Positions 1 through 7,263 of a stretch of DNA of 13,671 nucleotides are shown piece by piece (positions within the stretch are counted from its first letter, which is position 1; the number at the start of each line of letters is the position of its first letter). Under the pieces are notes generated by a model. The model searched no databases, was not told the DNA's origin, and saw nothing but the letters and a program-made list of their open reading frames with translations. The position numbers were made by a program, and so were the translations under genes. The stretch comes from an uncultured Bacillota bacterium (GTDB lineage: Bacteria; Bacillota; Clostridia; Peptostreptococcales; Anaerovoracaceae). The stretch covers positions 1 through 13,671 of the forward strand of contig CAUHLX010000035.1 of the NCBI GenBank assembly GCA_959606705.1, in the 5' to 3' direction.

Positions 1-836
1 AAAGGCAGTTCCAGAGACATGAGCATCGCGGGCCATATGATAGAATGGAACCGCACGATCTCCTTGCCTACCAAATGAATGTTCGCCGGCCAGTATTTCT
101 CAAATTTTTCCGGATCGTCGGGATAGCCCAACGCCGTGATATAGTTGGAAAGCGCATCCAGCCACACGTAAATGACGTGCTTTTCGTCGATGGGCACCTT
201 GATGCCCCAATCAAAGGAGGAACGGGAAATGCACAGATCCTCCAGCCCCTGCTTCACGAAGCGGATCATCTCGTTTCTGCGGCTTTCCGGCTCTAAAAAG
301 TCCGTGTTCTGCAACAAATCCAGAATGCGGTCCTGATATTTAGAGAGCCGGAAGAAATAAGCGGACTCCTTGGCCTTCTCCACCGGACGTCCGCAGTCCG
401 GGCACTTGCCGTCCGTCACCTGGGTCTCCGTCCAAAAGGCCTCACAGGGAGTGCAGTAGAGCCCTTCATACTCCCCTTTATAGATGTCTCCCTTTTCGTA
501 CATCTTGTTGAAAATGGCCTGCACCCGTTTCACGTGCCGATCCTCCGTGGTGCGGATAAAATCATCGTAGGAAATCTCCATGGTCTTCCACAGCTCCTTG
601 ATTCCATCCACCACGCCGTCCACATACGCCTGAGGAGTTACCCCGTTTTCGTCGGCGATCTTCTGGATCTTCTGACCGTGCTCGTCCGTACCGGTCAGGA
701 ACATCACGTCATAACCCGCGAGACGCTTGAACCGCGCCATGGCGTCCGCCATCACCGTGCAGTAGGTATGTCCGATATGCAGGTTGGAACTGGGATAGTA
801 AATCGGTGTGGAAATATAGTAAGTCTCTTTGCTCAT
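1..836 (-). CDS. metG: Methionyl-tRNA synthetase, N-terminal 278 residues (3' end cut by window edge)
   Basis: Class I aminoacyl-tRNA synthetase that charges tRNA-Met with methionine in the cytoplasm. The reading frame is open from the ATG at 836 to the window edge, so the KMSKS loop and anticodon-binding domain lie outside. Visible signatures are the HIGH motif at residues 20-23, the FLTGTDEHGQK block at 46-56, and a zinc knuckle with two CxxC pairs (Cys128/131 and Cys145/148). A VWLDALSNYI block follows further on. The start is set by an AGGAGAG ribosome binding site a few bases upstream of the ATG. The gene follows a terminator and has its own promoter, so it is a housekeeping unit separate from the catabolic operon before it. 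Identification is firm. Only the full length is unknown. Confidence 0.97.
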   Translation of the reverse strand, partial: MSKETYYISTPIYYPSSNLHIGHTYCTVMADAMARFKRLAGYDVMFLTGTDEHGQKIQKIADENGVTPQAYVDGVVDGIKELWKTMEISYDDFIRTTEDRHVKRVQAIFNKMYEKGDIYKGEYEGLYCTPCEAFWTETQVTDGKCPDCGRPVEKAKESAYFFRLSKYQDRILDLLQNTDFLEPESRRNEMIRFVKQGLEDLCISRSSFDWGIKVPIDEKHVIYVWLDALSNYITALGYPDDPEKFEKYWPANIHLVGKEIVRFHSIIWPAMLMSLELP

Positions 837-873
837 TCTTCTCTCTCCTTTGTCGTATCATACATGTAACTCC

Positions 874-902
874 ATGATATCCATATCTTGCCCAAAAATC
901 AA
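874..902 (-). promoter_or_regulatory. Predicted sigma-A promoter of metG
   Basis: On the minus strand TTGATT (902-897), a 17-nt spacer and TATCAT (879-874) form a good -35/-10 pair, matching consensus at 4/6 and 5/6 positions. It lies just after the terminator of the preceding operon and about 40 nt upstream of the metG start. No T-box-like leader fits in the short space between the promoter and the gene. Confidence 0.6.
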
Positions 903-905
903 GGG

Positions 906-951
906 AAAAACGCAAAGCACGGCGAGAGAGGAGTGTTCTCGCCGTGCTTTG
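906..951 (-). terminator. Rho-independent terminator after the aminotransferase-TRAP-ETF-glcD operon
   Basis: A perfect inverted repeat, AAAGCACGGCGAGA at 914-927 and its complement at 937-950, is extended by a C-G pair at 913/951 and has a 9-nt loop. Read on the minus strand it is followed by GCG and then TTTTT (910-906). It lies about 50 nt after the stop of glcD copy 1. The plus strand lacks a T-tract after the stem, so it acts in the minus direction. Confidence 0.9.
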
Positions 952-1001
952 TTCCCCATTGGTATTTTCTCATTTTCTCGCTTGCGCAATTCATTGCCGG
1001 C

Positions 1002-2384
1002 CTAGTAGATGCCGGTCTCCGGATTCAGGATGTTATTGGGATCGAACAGCTTCTTGATCCCACGCATCAGGTTGATCATCACGTCGTCGTACTGGATGGG
1101 CAGACTCTTTCTGCGGATCTTGCCGATCCCGTGCTCTCCGGTGATGGTCCCGCCTAGCTTCACCGCCAGGCGATACAGCTTTTCTTTCATTTCTTCATAA
1201 TAAACCGGGACCTCCCCGTCCACCAGATAGATGTTGTTGTGAACGTTTCCGTCACCGATGTGTCCCACGGTGTCGATGGTGGCGCCATATTCTCCGGCAA
1301 TCTCATTGAAGCCCTTCATCAAATCGGGCATGTATGCCGGGGGAACCGCGATATCCATGCTGTCTACCAGCGTGCCCTTGGAAGCGGTATAAGTATTGCT
1401 GCGGATATTCAGAATCCGCGCTTGATCCTTGCTGCTGTCAGCCATCAAGCTCTCCACGGCGCCTTCCTCGGTGCAGATTTCTTCGATCGCTCCGCAGACG
1501 CTGAACAGTTCGTCTTCATTTGCTTCCGAGAGGATGAACATCAAATCCACATTTCCCTGTTTCAGCGGCCAGTCCTCGTTGAGATGCTCCGCCGCCCGCA
1601 GGGCGATGGAACGGTCCAGATATTCGATGGAAAGGGGTACGATCCCTTTTTGAAGTGTTTTGGTCGCCGCGTTGGTGGCCTGATCATAGCTTTCGAAGGA
1701 GAACAGCAGGGTCGCTCCGTTATCCGCTTCGGGATAGAGACGCAGCATGACCTCGGTGACCACGCCCAGAGTACCTTCCGAACCGATCATCATGTGCATC
1801 ACATCGTAACCCGCGTTGTTTTTCATCAGCTTTCCGCCTACGTGAATGATCTCGCCGGTCGGCAGCACCACGGTCAAGCCTTTGATGTGATTGCGCATGA
1901 CCCCGTGCTTGACCGCCCGGGCTCCCCCCGCGTTTTCCACCACCAGTCCGCCTACCTGGGCGCTTTCGTCGCCGGGGTGGCAGGGAAAGTATAAGACGTC
2001 CTTCGTCTTTAAGAAATCGTTCATCTCGCCCAGGGTGACCCCAGCTTCCAGCGTGATGATGAAATTCTTATCGTCAAAATCCACCACCTTTTTAAACCGC
2101 TCCATGGAAACGATGATGCTGGGCTTGATGGGAATGGCCGCGCCGCACATTCCGGTGCCGCCGCCTCGAACCACCACCGTGGTCCGCTCTTCATTAGCCA
2201 GCTTCATAATTTCCGAAACCTCTTCCGTGCGGGAGGGCTTCACCACCACGCAGTCCGGACAGGCCTCGGGGCGCAGCCGGGGTTCGGTTTCATCGTAGAG
2301 ATATGCGTTCACATTATCCTGATCCGAGATGACGTAGTCCTCTCCCGCAATGGTTCGCAGTCTTTCAATCACCTTGTTGTCCAT
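1002..2384 (-). CDS. glcD: FAD-linked 2-hydroxyacid dehydrogenase, GlcD/LctD family, copy 1
   Basis: A 460-residue flavoprotein with an N-terminal FAD_binding_4 (PCMH-type) domain and a C-terminal FAD-oxidase_C domain, the fold of GlcD, D-lactate dehydrogenases and LctD. Visible marks are RGGGTGMCGAA in the FAD pyrophosphate loop, ENAGGARAVKHGVMRN, IGSEGTLGVVTEVMLRLYP, GHIGDGNVHNN (likely active-site histidines) and TGEHGIGK near the C-terminus. The family oxidises a 2-hydroxy acid to the 2-oxo acid. Here etfB-etfA directly upstream suggests ETF as electron acceptor, with no GlcF-type iron-sulfur partner. An ATG six codons earlier (2402) has no ribosome binding site. The ATG at 2384 has AAGGAG nine bases upstream and aligns with the N-terminus of copy 2, so it is preferred. 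It is the last gene of the operon, with a gap of about 30 nt after etfA. The substrate (lactate, glycolate or another) is not decided. Confidence 0.9.
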   Translation of the reverse strand: MDNKVIERLRTIAGEDYVISDQDNVNAYLYDETEPRLRPEACPDCVVVKPSRTEEVSEIMKLANEERTTVVVRGGGTGMCGAAIPIKPSIIVSMERFKKVVDFDDKNFIITLEAGVTLGEMNDFLKTKDVLYFPCHPGDESAQVGGLVVENAGGARAVKHGVMRNHIKGLTVVLPTGEIIHVGGKLMKNNAGYDVMHMMIGSEGTLGVVTEVMLRLYPEADNGATLLFSFESYDQATNAATKTLQKGIVPLSIEYLDRSIALRAAEHLNEDWPLKQGNVDLMFILSEANEDELFSVCGAIEEICTEEGAVESLMADSSKDQARILNIRSNTYTASKGTLVDSMDIAVPPAYMPDLMKGFNEIAGEYGATIDTVGHIGDGNVHNNIYLVDGEVPVYYEEMKEKLYRLAVKLGGTITGEHGIGKIRRKSLPIQYDDVMINLMRGIKKLFDPNNILNPETGIY

Positions 2385-2414
2385 TTTCCTATGCTCCTTC
2401 ATTTCTATTTTGAC

Positions 2415-3395
2415 TTATTTCCCCAACTTCTCGATCAACATGGGAATCACCTGATACAGATCTCCCACGATGCCGTAGTCCGCCACTTCAAAGATCGGCG
2501 CCGAAGGATCCGAATTGATGGCTACGATCACCTCCGATTCCTTCATCCCCGCCAGATGCTGAGGCGCTCCGGAAATCCCGCAGGCTACGTACAGCTTGGC
2601 TTTGACCCGGTTCCCCGAGTAGCCGATCTGATGCGTCTTATCGATGTAGCCCTCATCCACGATGGCCCGGCTGGCTCCTACCTCGCCGCCCAGCAGTGTG
2701 GCCAGCTGTTCCACCAGCTTCATATCCTCCTTGCTTTTAAGGCCTTTCCCTCCGGAGACCACGATCTGGGCGTCGGAAATGTCGAAGTCACTCTGGGTGA
2801 TCTCTTTCAGAACGGTTACCAGGTCATTGTCTCTGACGTATGGTTCCTTGACTATGACTTCGCCCGTCCTCCCGGGGTTCCGTTCCGCCTCGGGAAATTC
2901 CTTGTAGCGAATGGTGGCCATCTGCGGAAGCGTCTGGGTTTTGATATGAGCCAGAATGTTATCCGAAAACGCCGGCCGTATTTGAATCAGCTTGCCGTCC
3001 TCGTCCATGGCCAGCTCCGTGCAGTCCGCCGTCAATCCGGTGTTCAAAGCCGCCGCGACTCGCGGAGCCATGGAACGGCCAAAGGTGGTCGCTCCCACCA
3101 GGAAGATTTCCGGCCGAATTTCTTCCATCAAAGCGCAGATGTTTTCTTTATAAAGCAGCTCGTCGGGCGCCTCGAAATGGTCGCCTGCGATGTGATAAAC
3201 CACTTCGGCGCCGTGATAGGTCAGCTCGGACACATCCAAGTCCGCCGGTCCCAAGATCACCGCTGCGATCTCAAATTCCCCGTCCGGCGCTTCCGCCGCC
3301 AGCTTTGCCGCCTTTCCCAGAAGCTCGTAGGACACGCGGTGAATTTTCCCTTTTTTCTGTTCTGCAAAGATCATGATGTTCTTCTTATCACTCAT
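2415..3395 (-). CDS. etfA: Electron transfer flavoprotein alpha subunit
   Basis: A 326-residue EtfA that with EtfB forms a soluble ETF carrying FAD. The N-terminal ETF domain is followed by the C-terminal FAD-binding domain with SGGKGLK at 214-220, GASRAIVDEGYI at 240-251, QIGYSG at 256-261, GISGAPQHLAGM at 273-284 and a VAINSDPSAP...ADYGIVGD block at 291-312. TGLTADCTEL at 119-128 and LPQMATIR at 156-163 resemble ETFs of anaerobes that bifurcate electrons, although the classical PAFGGNI reads PAFSDNI here. There is no N-terminal ferredoxin domain such as A. woodii LctC carries. The start at 3395 is 7 nt after the etfB stop. An in-frame ATG at 3428 would overlap etfB by 26 nt and is less likely. 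It is probably the direct electron acceptor of the downstream GlcD. Confidence 0.95.
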   Translation of the reverse strand: MSDKKNIMIFAEQKKGKIHRVSYELLGKAAKLAAEAPDGEFEIAAVILGPADLDVSELTYHGAEVVYHIAGDHFEAPDELLYKENICALMEEIRPEIFLVGATTFGRSMAPRVAAALNTGLTADCTELAMDEDGKLIQIRPAFSDNILAHIKTQTLPQMATIRYKEFPEAERNPGRTGEVIVKEPYVRDNDLVTVLKEITQSDFDISDAQIVVSGGKGLKSKEDMKLVEQLATLLGGEVGASRAIVDEGYIDKTHQIGYSGNRVKAKLYVACGISGAPQHLAGMKESEVIVAINSDPSAPIFEVADYGIVGDLYQVIPMLIEKLGK

Positions 3396-3402
3396 GTCCG
3401 TC

Positions 3403-4203
3403 CTATCCCTCCAATATGTTCTTCTCACGCAGTTCGCCGATCATCGTCTCTATGAATGCCTCCGGGTTTTCCCGTTCCTTCCTGCACGCTCTGGTGACAG
3501 GCTTAGGCACCTGAATTTTTCGCACCTTTGTGGGAGAGCCTTTTAATCCGGCTTCCTCCGCCGTCAGCACTCCCGAAAGCTCCGACAGTCCCCAAGTGGG
3601 AATCTCCGCTTTCCTGGCGTTCATCTTGCTCTTGAGAGATGGCAGCCGGGGAACATTCAGATCCTTGGTTACCGTCAAAAGCACCGGAAATTTCGCTTGT
3701 TTTACATATCGTCCTTCCATGATATCCGATACCACCGTAATGGAGTCCTCGGTAACTTCTAAAATTTCATCCACGTAGGAAATGTGCGGGATGTTCAAGT
3801 ATTCCGCGACCTCGGCTCCCACCTGTCCGGTGTCTCCATCCACCGTTTTCTCTCCGGCCAGGATGAGATCCACCCCTTCCATCTTTTTGATGATGGCTGC
3901 CAGAGTCTTGGAGGTGGCTTTGGTATCGGCACCGCCGAAGGCCCGGTCCGACAGCAGAATCCCGTCGGTGGCACCTCGGGCGATGGCCTCCTTGAGCGAA
4001 TCCGCCCCTCGAGGCGGGCCCATGGTCACTGCCGTTACCGTGGCTCCGGTCCGCTCTCCCACCGCAACCCCGGCCTCCAGCGCGTTCAGATCGAAGGGGT
4101 TGATTTCCACCCCCGCGGAGGAACGGTCCACCAGACCGTTCTCACAATCAAATTTTACCTTTTCCATATCGGGAACTTGTTTAATCAATACGGCGATTTT
4201 CAT
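3403..4203 (-). CDS. etfB: Electron transfer flavoprotein beta subunit
   Basis: A 266-residue EtfB, the partner of EtfA. It begins MKIAVLIKQVPD, and shows INPFDLNALEAG at 34-45, an ARGATDGILLSDRAFGGADT block at 75-94, DGDTGQVGAEVAEYL at 122-136 and PRLPSLKSKMNARKAEIP at 185-202, all family hallmarks at their usual positions. The DGDTxQVG form, as opposed to the DDDxNQTG of respiratory ETFs, is from memory the form of NAD-binding, often bifurcating ETFs of anaerobes, so a second flavin and NAD(H) binding are plausible but unproven. The start has a GGGGGAG ribosome binding site about five bases away. It lies 48 nt after dctM and 7 nt before etfA. This coupling to TRAP genes ties substrate uptake to its oxidation. 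Confidence 0.95.
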   Translation of the reverse strand: MKIAVLIKQVPDMEKVKFDCENGLVDRSSAGVEINPFDLNALEAGVAVGERTGATVTAVTMGPPRGADSLKEAIARGATDGILLSDRAFGGADTKATSKTLAAIIKKMEGVDLILAGEKTVDGDTGQVGAEVAEYLNIPHISYVDEILEVTEDSITVVSDIMEGRYVKQAKFPVLLTVTKDLNVPRLPSLKSKMNARKAEIPTWGLSELSGVLTAEEAGLKGSPTKVRKIQVPKPVTRACRKERENPEAFIETMIGELREKNILEG

Positions 4204-4251
4204 GTTCTCCCCCTTAAATTTTTGTAGTAGATGTCATGTACTCCTGCTATG

Positions 4252-5535
4252 CTATTTGCCCATCAGATGGGGCAGGAACATCGAGATCGGCTCGATGAAG
4301 GTTACCATCATCAGGATGATAATCATGGTGAACACCAGCGGCAGCACGTTTTTCGCCACTCGTTCAAACTGCACGCCGCTGACGCCGGCCGCTACGAACA
4401 GGTTGGCCCCGTAAGGCGGAGTGATGAAGCCAATGGCCAGGTTCATGGTCATGATGATGCCGAAGTGTACCGGGCTTACTCCCAGTCCTACCACCACCGG
4501 CAGGAAAATCGGCGCCAGAATCAGGCAGGATGAAATATTGTCGATGAAGCAGCCCACGATCAGCAGGAAGCAGTTGATGATCAGCATGATGATGATCGGA
4601 TTGTCGGAAATCGTGGTCAGCATTGCCGCTACGGTGTTGGGTACCTGCTCCATGGTCAGATAGCTGGCGAAGGAGGTGGACAGTCCGATCATGAACGAGG
4701 TCGCCCCGTTGATCAGCGCCGTATCCACCAAGGCCTTGTAGATGAATTTAACACTCAGCTCTTTGTAGACGAACTTTCCTACCACGATCGCGTAAACGAT
4801 CCCGATTACCGCCGCCTCCGTCGGTGTGCAGATGCTGGCGTAAATGGAACCCAGAATGATGACCGGCATCAGCAGAGCCCAGAAGGATTTGACAAACTCC
4901 TTGCCCACCCGGCCCAGGCTGGGCTTTTGTCCGTTGCCCTTCCAGCCGTTTTTCTTACAGATGATATAGCTTGCGATCATGAGACCGATGCCCACCAGAA
5001 TGCCCGGCACGATTCCGGCGATAAACAGATCCGTGATAGAGCTTCCCGTGGCCACCGCGTAGATGACGAAGGGGATGCTGGGGGGAATGATGACCCCGAT
5101 GGACCCCGCCGCCGCGGTGAGCGCCGCCGCGAAACCGCCGTCATAGCCCTTCTTTTCCATGGCCGGCATCATGAAGGTACCAATGGCGGAAACCGTCGCC
5201 GGACCGGAACCGGAAATGGCTGCGAAGAACATGCAGGACAGCGTGGTTACCATAGCCAGACCACCGGTAAAGAATCCGATGAGACTATCCGCAAAATCCA
5301 GAATTCTCTTGGAAATTCCTCCGTGCTCCATGAGGTTTCCCGCCAGAATGAAGAAGGGGATCGCCATCAGCGGAAAGGAATCCAGACCGGCGAAGGCGTT
5401 CTGCGCCAAAATCGTGGTGGGAATATTGCTGGTCAACGCCAGCGTCAACGCGGTGGACAACCCTAACGCGATCCCGATGGGGATGGTCAGGAAAATGAAC
5501 AGGAACAGAAATCCGAACAGAATGATGACACTCAT
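4252..5535 (-). CDS. dctM: TRAP transporter large permease subunit
   Basis: A 427-residue, strongly hydrophobic protein of the DctM family, with roughly twelve membrane segments, that forms the sodium-driven channel of a tripartite ATP-independent periplasmic transporter. Family blocks are visible in order: FPLMAIPFFILAGNLME, FFAAISGSGPATVSAIG, GSIGVIIPPSIPFVIYA, ICTPTEAAVIG, IDNISSCLILAPIFLPV and GFITPPYGANLFVA. It overlaps dctQ by four bases (ATGA), which indicates translational coupling, and has a nearly ideal AGGAGGTGA ribosome binding site inside the dctQ tail. With dctQ and dctP it should import an organic acid, consistent with the dehydrogenase and aminotransferase in the same operon. 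The exact substrate cannot be read from this subunit. Confidence 0.96.
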   Translation of the reverse strand: MSVIILFGFLFLFIFLTIPIGIALGLSTALTLALTSNIPTTILAQNAFAGLDSFPLMAIPFFILAGNLMEHGGISKRILDFADSLIGFFTGGLAMVTTLSCMFFAAISGSGPATVSAIGTFMMPAMEKKGYDGGFAAALTAAAGSIGVIIPPSIPFVIYAVATGSSITDLFIAGIVPGILVGIGLMIASYIICKKNGWKGNGQKPSLGRVGKEFVKSFWALLMPVIILGSIYASICTPTEAAVIGIVYAIVVGKFVYKELSVKFIYKALVDTALINGATSFMIGLSTSFASYLTMEQVPNTVAAMLTTISDNPIIIMLIINCFLLIVGCFIDNISSCLILAPIFLPVVVGLGVSPVHFGIIMTMNLAIGFITPPYGANLFVAAGVSGVQFERVAKNVLPLVFTMIIILMMVTFIEPISMFLPHLMGK

Positions 5536-6041
5536 TTTCCTTCACCTCCTATGGCGACGGGGGTTTTCCCAAACGTTTCTTTCAAAGTTTTGATGATCAC
5601 CTGCACCAGTCGGAAGGACATCAAGCCGCAGCCCACCGGTACGGATAAGTAGGCGTATACCATAGGCATTCTCATCGCCGGAGACAATTGATTCATCCGA
5701 ACGACCATCTGAACCACCTGGATGCCTTTGTAAGTGAGAAATACGCTGAAGCACAGCCAGATGACCAGTGCAATCAATTCAATATAATTCCGAAATTGTT
5801 CCGGGACCGCGGTTTTCAGGATCTCGGCCCTCAAATGCTTGGAATGCTTTACCGCGAAGCTCGCGCCGATCCAAATCTGCCATAGGAACAGATATCTGGC
5901 CAGCTCTTCGCTCCAGGCCAGCGAACTGTGAAATCCATATCGCATAATGACCTGGAAGAAAATAATGATCACGGATATCGTAATGGTTACCACGAGAAAG
6001 TACTCTTCCAGTTTGTCGTCCAGCAGTTTAATCAGTTTCAC
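5532..6041 (-). CDS. dctQ: TRAP transporter small permease subunit
   Basis: A 169-residue four-helix membrane protein of the DctQ family, needed with DctM for transport. Visible are the first membrane segment at about residues 15-35, the conserved SLAWSEELARYLFLWQIWIG region followed by AVKHSKHLRAEIL, and two further hydrophobic helices. The start codon is GTG at 6041, supported by a GAGGAGGGT ribosome binding site seven bases upstream. The stop overlaps the dctM start. It is separated from dctP by 135 nt containing a stem-loop, the usual P-Q-M order of TRAP operons. Confidence 0.94.
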   Translation of the reverse strand: MKLIKLLDDKLEEYFLVVTITISVIIIFFQVIMRYGFHSSLAWSEELARYLFLWQIWIGASFAVKHSKHLRAEILKTAVPEQFRNYIELIALVIWLCFSVFLTYKGIQVVQMVVRMNQLSPAMRMPMVYAYLSVPVGCGLMSFRLVQVIIKTLKETFGKTPVAIGGEGK

Positions 6042-6082
6042 CAGGCTACCCTCCTCATATCTTAAATCTCAGTTCCTCATAC

Positions 6083-6131
6083 TTTTTTAAAAACCGGGGT
6101 GAGGCTCCACAGGGCGGGAATCTCCCCCCGG
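6083..6131 (-). promoter_or_regulatory. Stem-loop between dctP and dctQ, possible attenuator or mRNA 3'-end stabiliser
   Basis: In the dctP-dctQ spacer, CCGGGG (6131-6126 on the minus strand) can pair with CCCCGG (6099-6094), followed directly by TTTTTAAAAAAG. The stem is only 6 GC pairs and the loop is 26 nt, so it would be a weak terminator at best. A partial stop here would make the binding protein more abundant than the membrane subunits, as TRAP systems need. This role is an inference. Confidence 0.4.
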
Positions 6132-6176
6132 ATTCAGGAAAAGGCTTATTTGCTGCTGCTCATTGATCGATCGCGG

Positions 6177-7214
6177 CTACTGAATTTCAGCTTGAATCTC
6201 TTCCAGCAGTGCCGGGTCGTGGGTTTTTTCAAAGTCATCATATACGGACTGCGCCGCGTCCACGAAGGCCTGCTTCTGCTCGTCGGTCAGCTCGTTGATT
6301 TCCATGCCGGAGGCCTTCAGCTCTTCCAGATACTCCTGCTCCTGATCGTTGCACATCTTCCGCTGAGCGGTGATGCAGTCGGCCGCCGCTTCCCGTACGA
6401 CCTGCTGCAGGTCCTCGGGCAGACCGTCATAGAAGGTCTTGCTGATCAGATACGGGCAGTTGGTGTAAACATGGCCGGTCAGAGTCAAATACTTCTGTAC
6501 TTCATACAGCTTAGAGGTGTAGATGATGGGAATGGGATTTTCCTGCGCGTCCACGGTTCCCTGCTGAAGAGCGGTGAACAGCTCGTTGAAGGAGATCGGA
6601 GTGGGGTTGGCGCCAAAGGCTTTGAACGCCGCCATGTGAATGGGATTCTCCATGGTCCGGATCTTGACCCCTTTCAAGTCTTCGGGCTTGGTGATCGGTC
6701 CTTTATTATTCGTAACGTGACGATAGCCATTTTCTCCGTAGCCCAGATTCACGATTCCGATGTCTTCCAGTTTCTTGTTCAGCTCATCGCCTACTTTTCC
6801 GTCAAAGACCTTAAATGCGTCTTCTTTGGATTTGAACAGGAAGGGCAGATCCAGCACTTCGAAGTCATCTACGAAGCCGGAAAGCACGGTTCCGCCGGGG
6901 ATGCACATTTCCAGAGTGCCCAGGTTCAGCGCCTCGATGGTCTGACGATCGCCGCCCAGCTGGCCATTGGGATAAACTTCGACCTTGATTCTGCCGTTGG
7001 ATTTCTCCTCCACTTCCTTCTTGAATACTTCCTCCGCGGTGACGTTGGTGGCGTGATCCGCCGCCAGCACGTGCGCTACTCGAATGGTGTATTCCGCTTT
7101 GCCACTTCCCCCGTCGCCGCCTTTTTTCTCAGCGTCTCCGCCGCCGCCGCAGCCTGCCAGGAATACGGTCATGACCATTGCCAGTACCAGTACCAGACTC
7201 AACTTCTTTTTCAT
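6177..7214 (-). CDS. dctP: TRAP transporter solute-binding lipoprotein, DctP family
   Basis: Extracytoplasmic binding protein that captures the carboxylate substrate and delivers it to DctQM. From the chosen start it has 345 residues: a lysine-rich N-terminus, a hydrophobic segment and a lipobox LAGC with the lipidated Cys at 22, then a GGGG linker. The mature part shows GGDRQTIEALNLGTLEM at 87-103, FLDLPFLF-like residues near 118-128, VKIRTMEN with Arg186, and AQENP at 223-227. Arg186 corresponds to the arginine that binds the substrate carboxylate in this family. An ATG six codons upstream (7232) exists, but AGGAGGAG lies within that stretch and is well placed for the ATG at 7214. It follows the aminotransferase by 49 nt. 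A monocarboxylate or hydroxy-acid ligand fits the context but is not proven. Confidence 0.93.
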   Translation of the reverse strand: MKKKLSLVLVLAMVMTVFLAGCGGGGDAEKKGGDGGSGKAEYTIRVAHVLAADHATNVTAEEVFKKEVEEKSNGRIKVEVYPNGQLGGDRQTIEALNLGTLEMCIPGGTVLSGFVDDFEVLDLPFLFKSKEDAFKVFDGKVGDELNKKLEDIGIVNLGYGENGYRHVTNNKGPITKPEDLKGVKIRTMENPIHMAAFKAFGANPTPISFNELFTALQQGTVDAQENPIPIIYTSKLYEVQKYLTLTGHVYTNCPYLISKTFYDGLPEDLQQVVREAAADCITAQRKMCNDQEQEYLEELKASGMEINELTDEQKQAFVDAAQSVYDDFEKTHDPALLEEIQAEIQ

Positions 7215-7263
7215 GTTGCTCCTCCTTTTCATCCTTACCCTTACAAATCCTTCTTATGTAAAA

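Noticed and set aside
914..950. Hairpin after glcD copy 1 as a third copy of the repeated dyad
   Set aside because: Its stem and loop sequences do not match the GCAAC / TTTGCAC / CTTGC / GCAAA / GTTGC plan and no sigma-54 promoter follows; it is an ordinary terminator.
1239..1994. Long plus-strand reading frame of 251 codons inside glcD copy 1, and similar plus-strand frames opposite glcD2, etfA, dctP and the LarA-like gene
   Set aside because: They are antisense to genes with clear family motifs and ribosome binding sites, have no recognisable domains, and arise from high-GC codon bias.
2385..2402. Upstream ATG of glcD copy 1 (and the comparable ones for etfA at 3428, dctP at 7232, glcD2 at 12856)
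   Set aside because: In each case the downstream ATG has the better-placed ribosome binding site and gives the N-terminus expected for the family.
4204..4251. Seven-codon mini-frame between dctM and etfB
   Set aside because: AGGAG lies only three bases from its ATG and the frame is too short to support; it more likely reflects the spacer sequence by chance.
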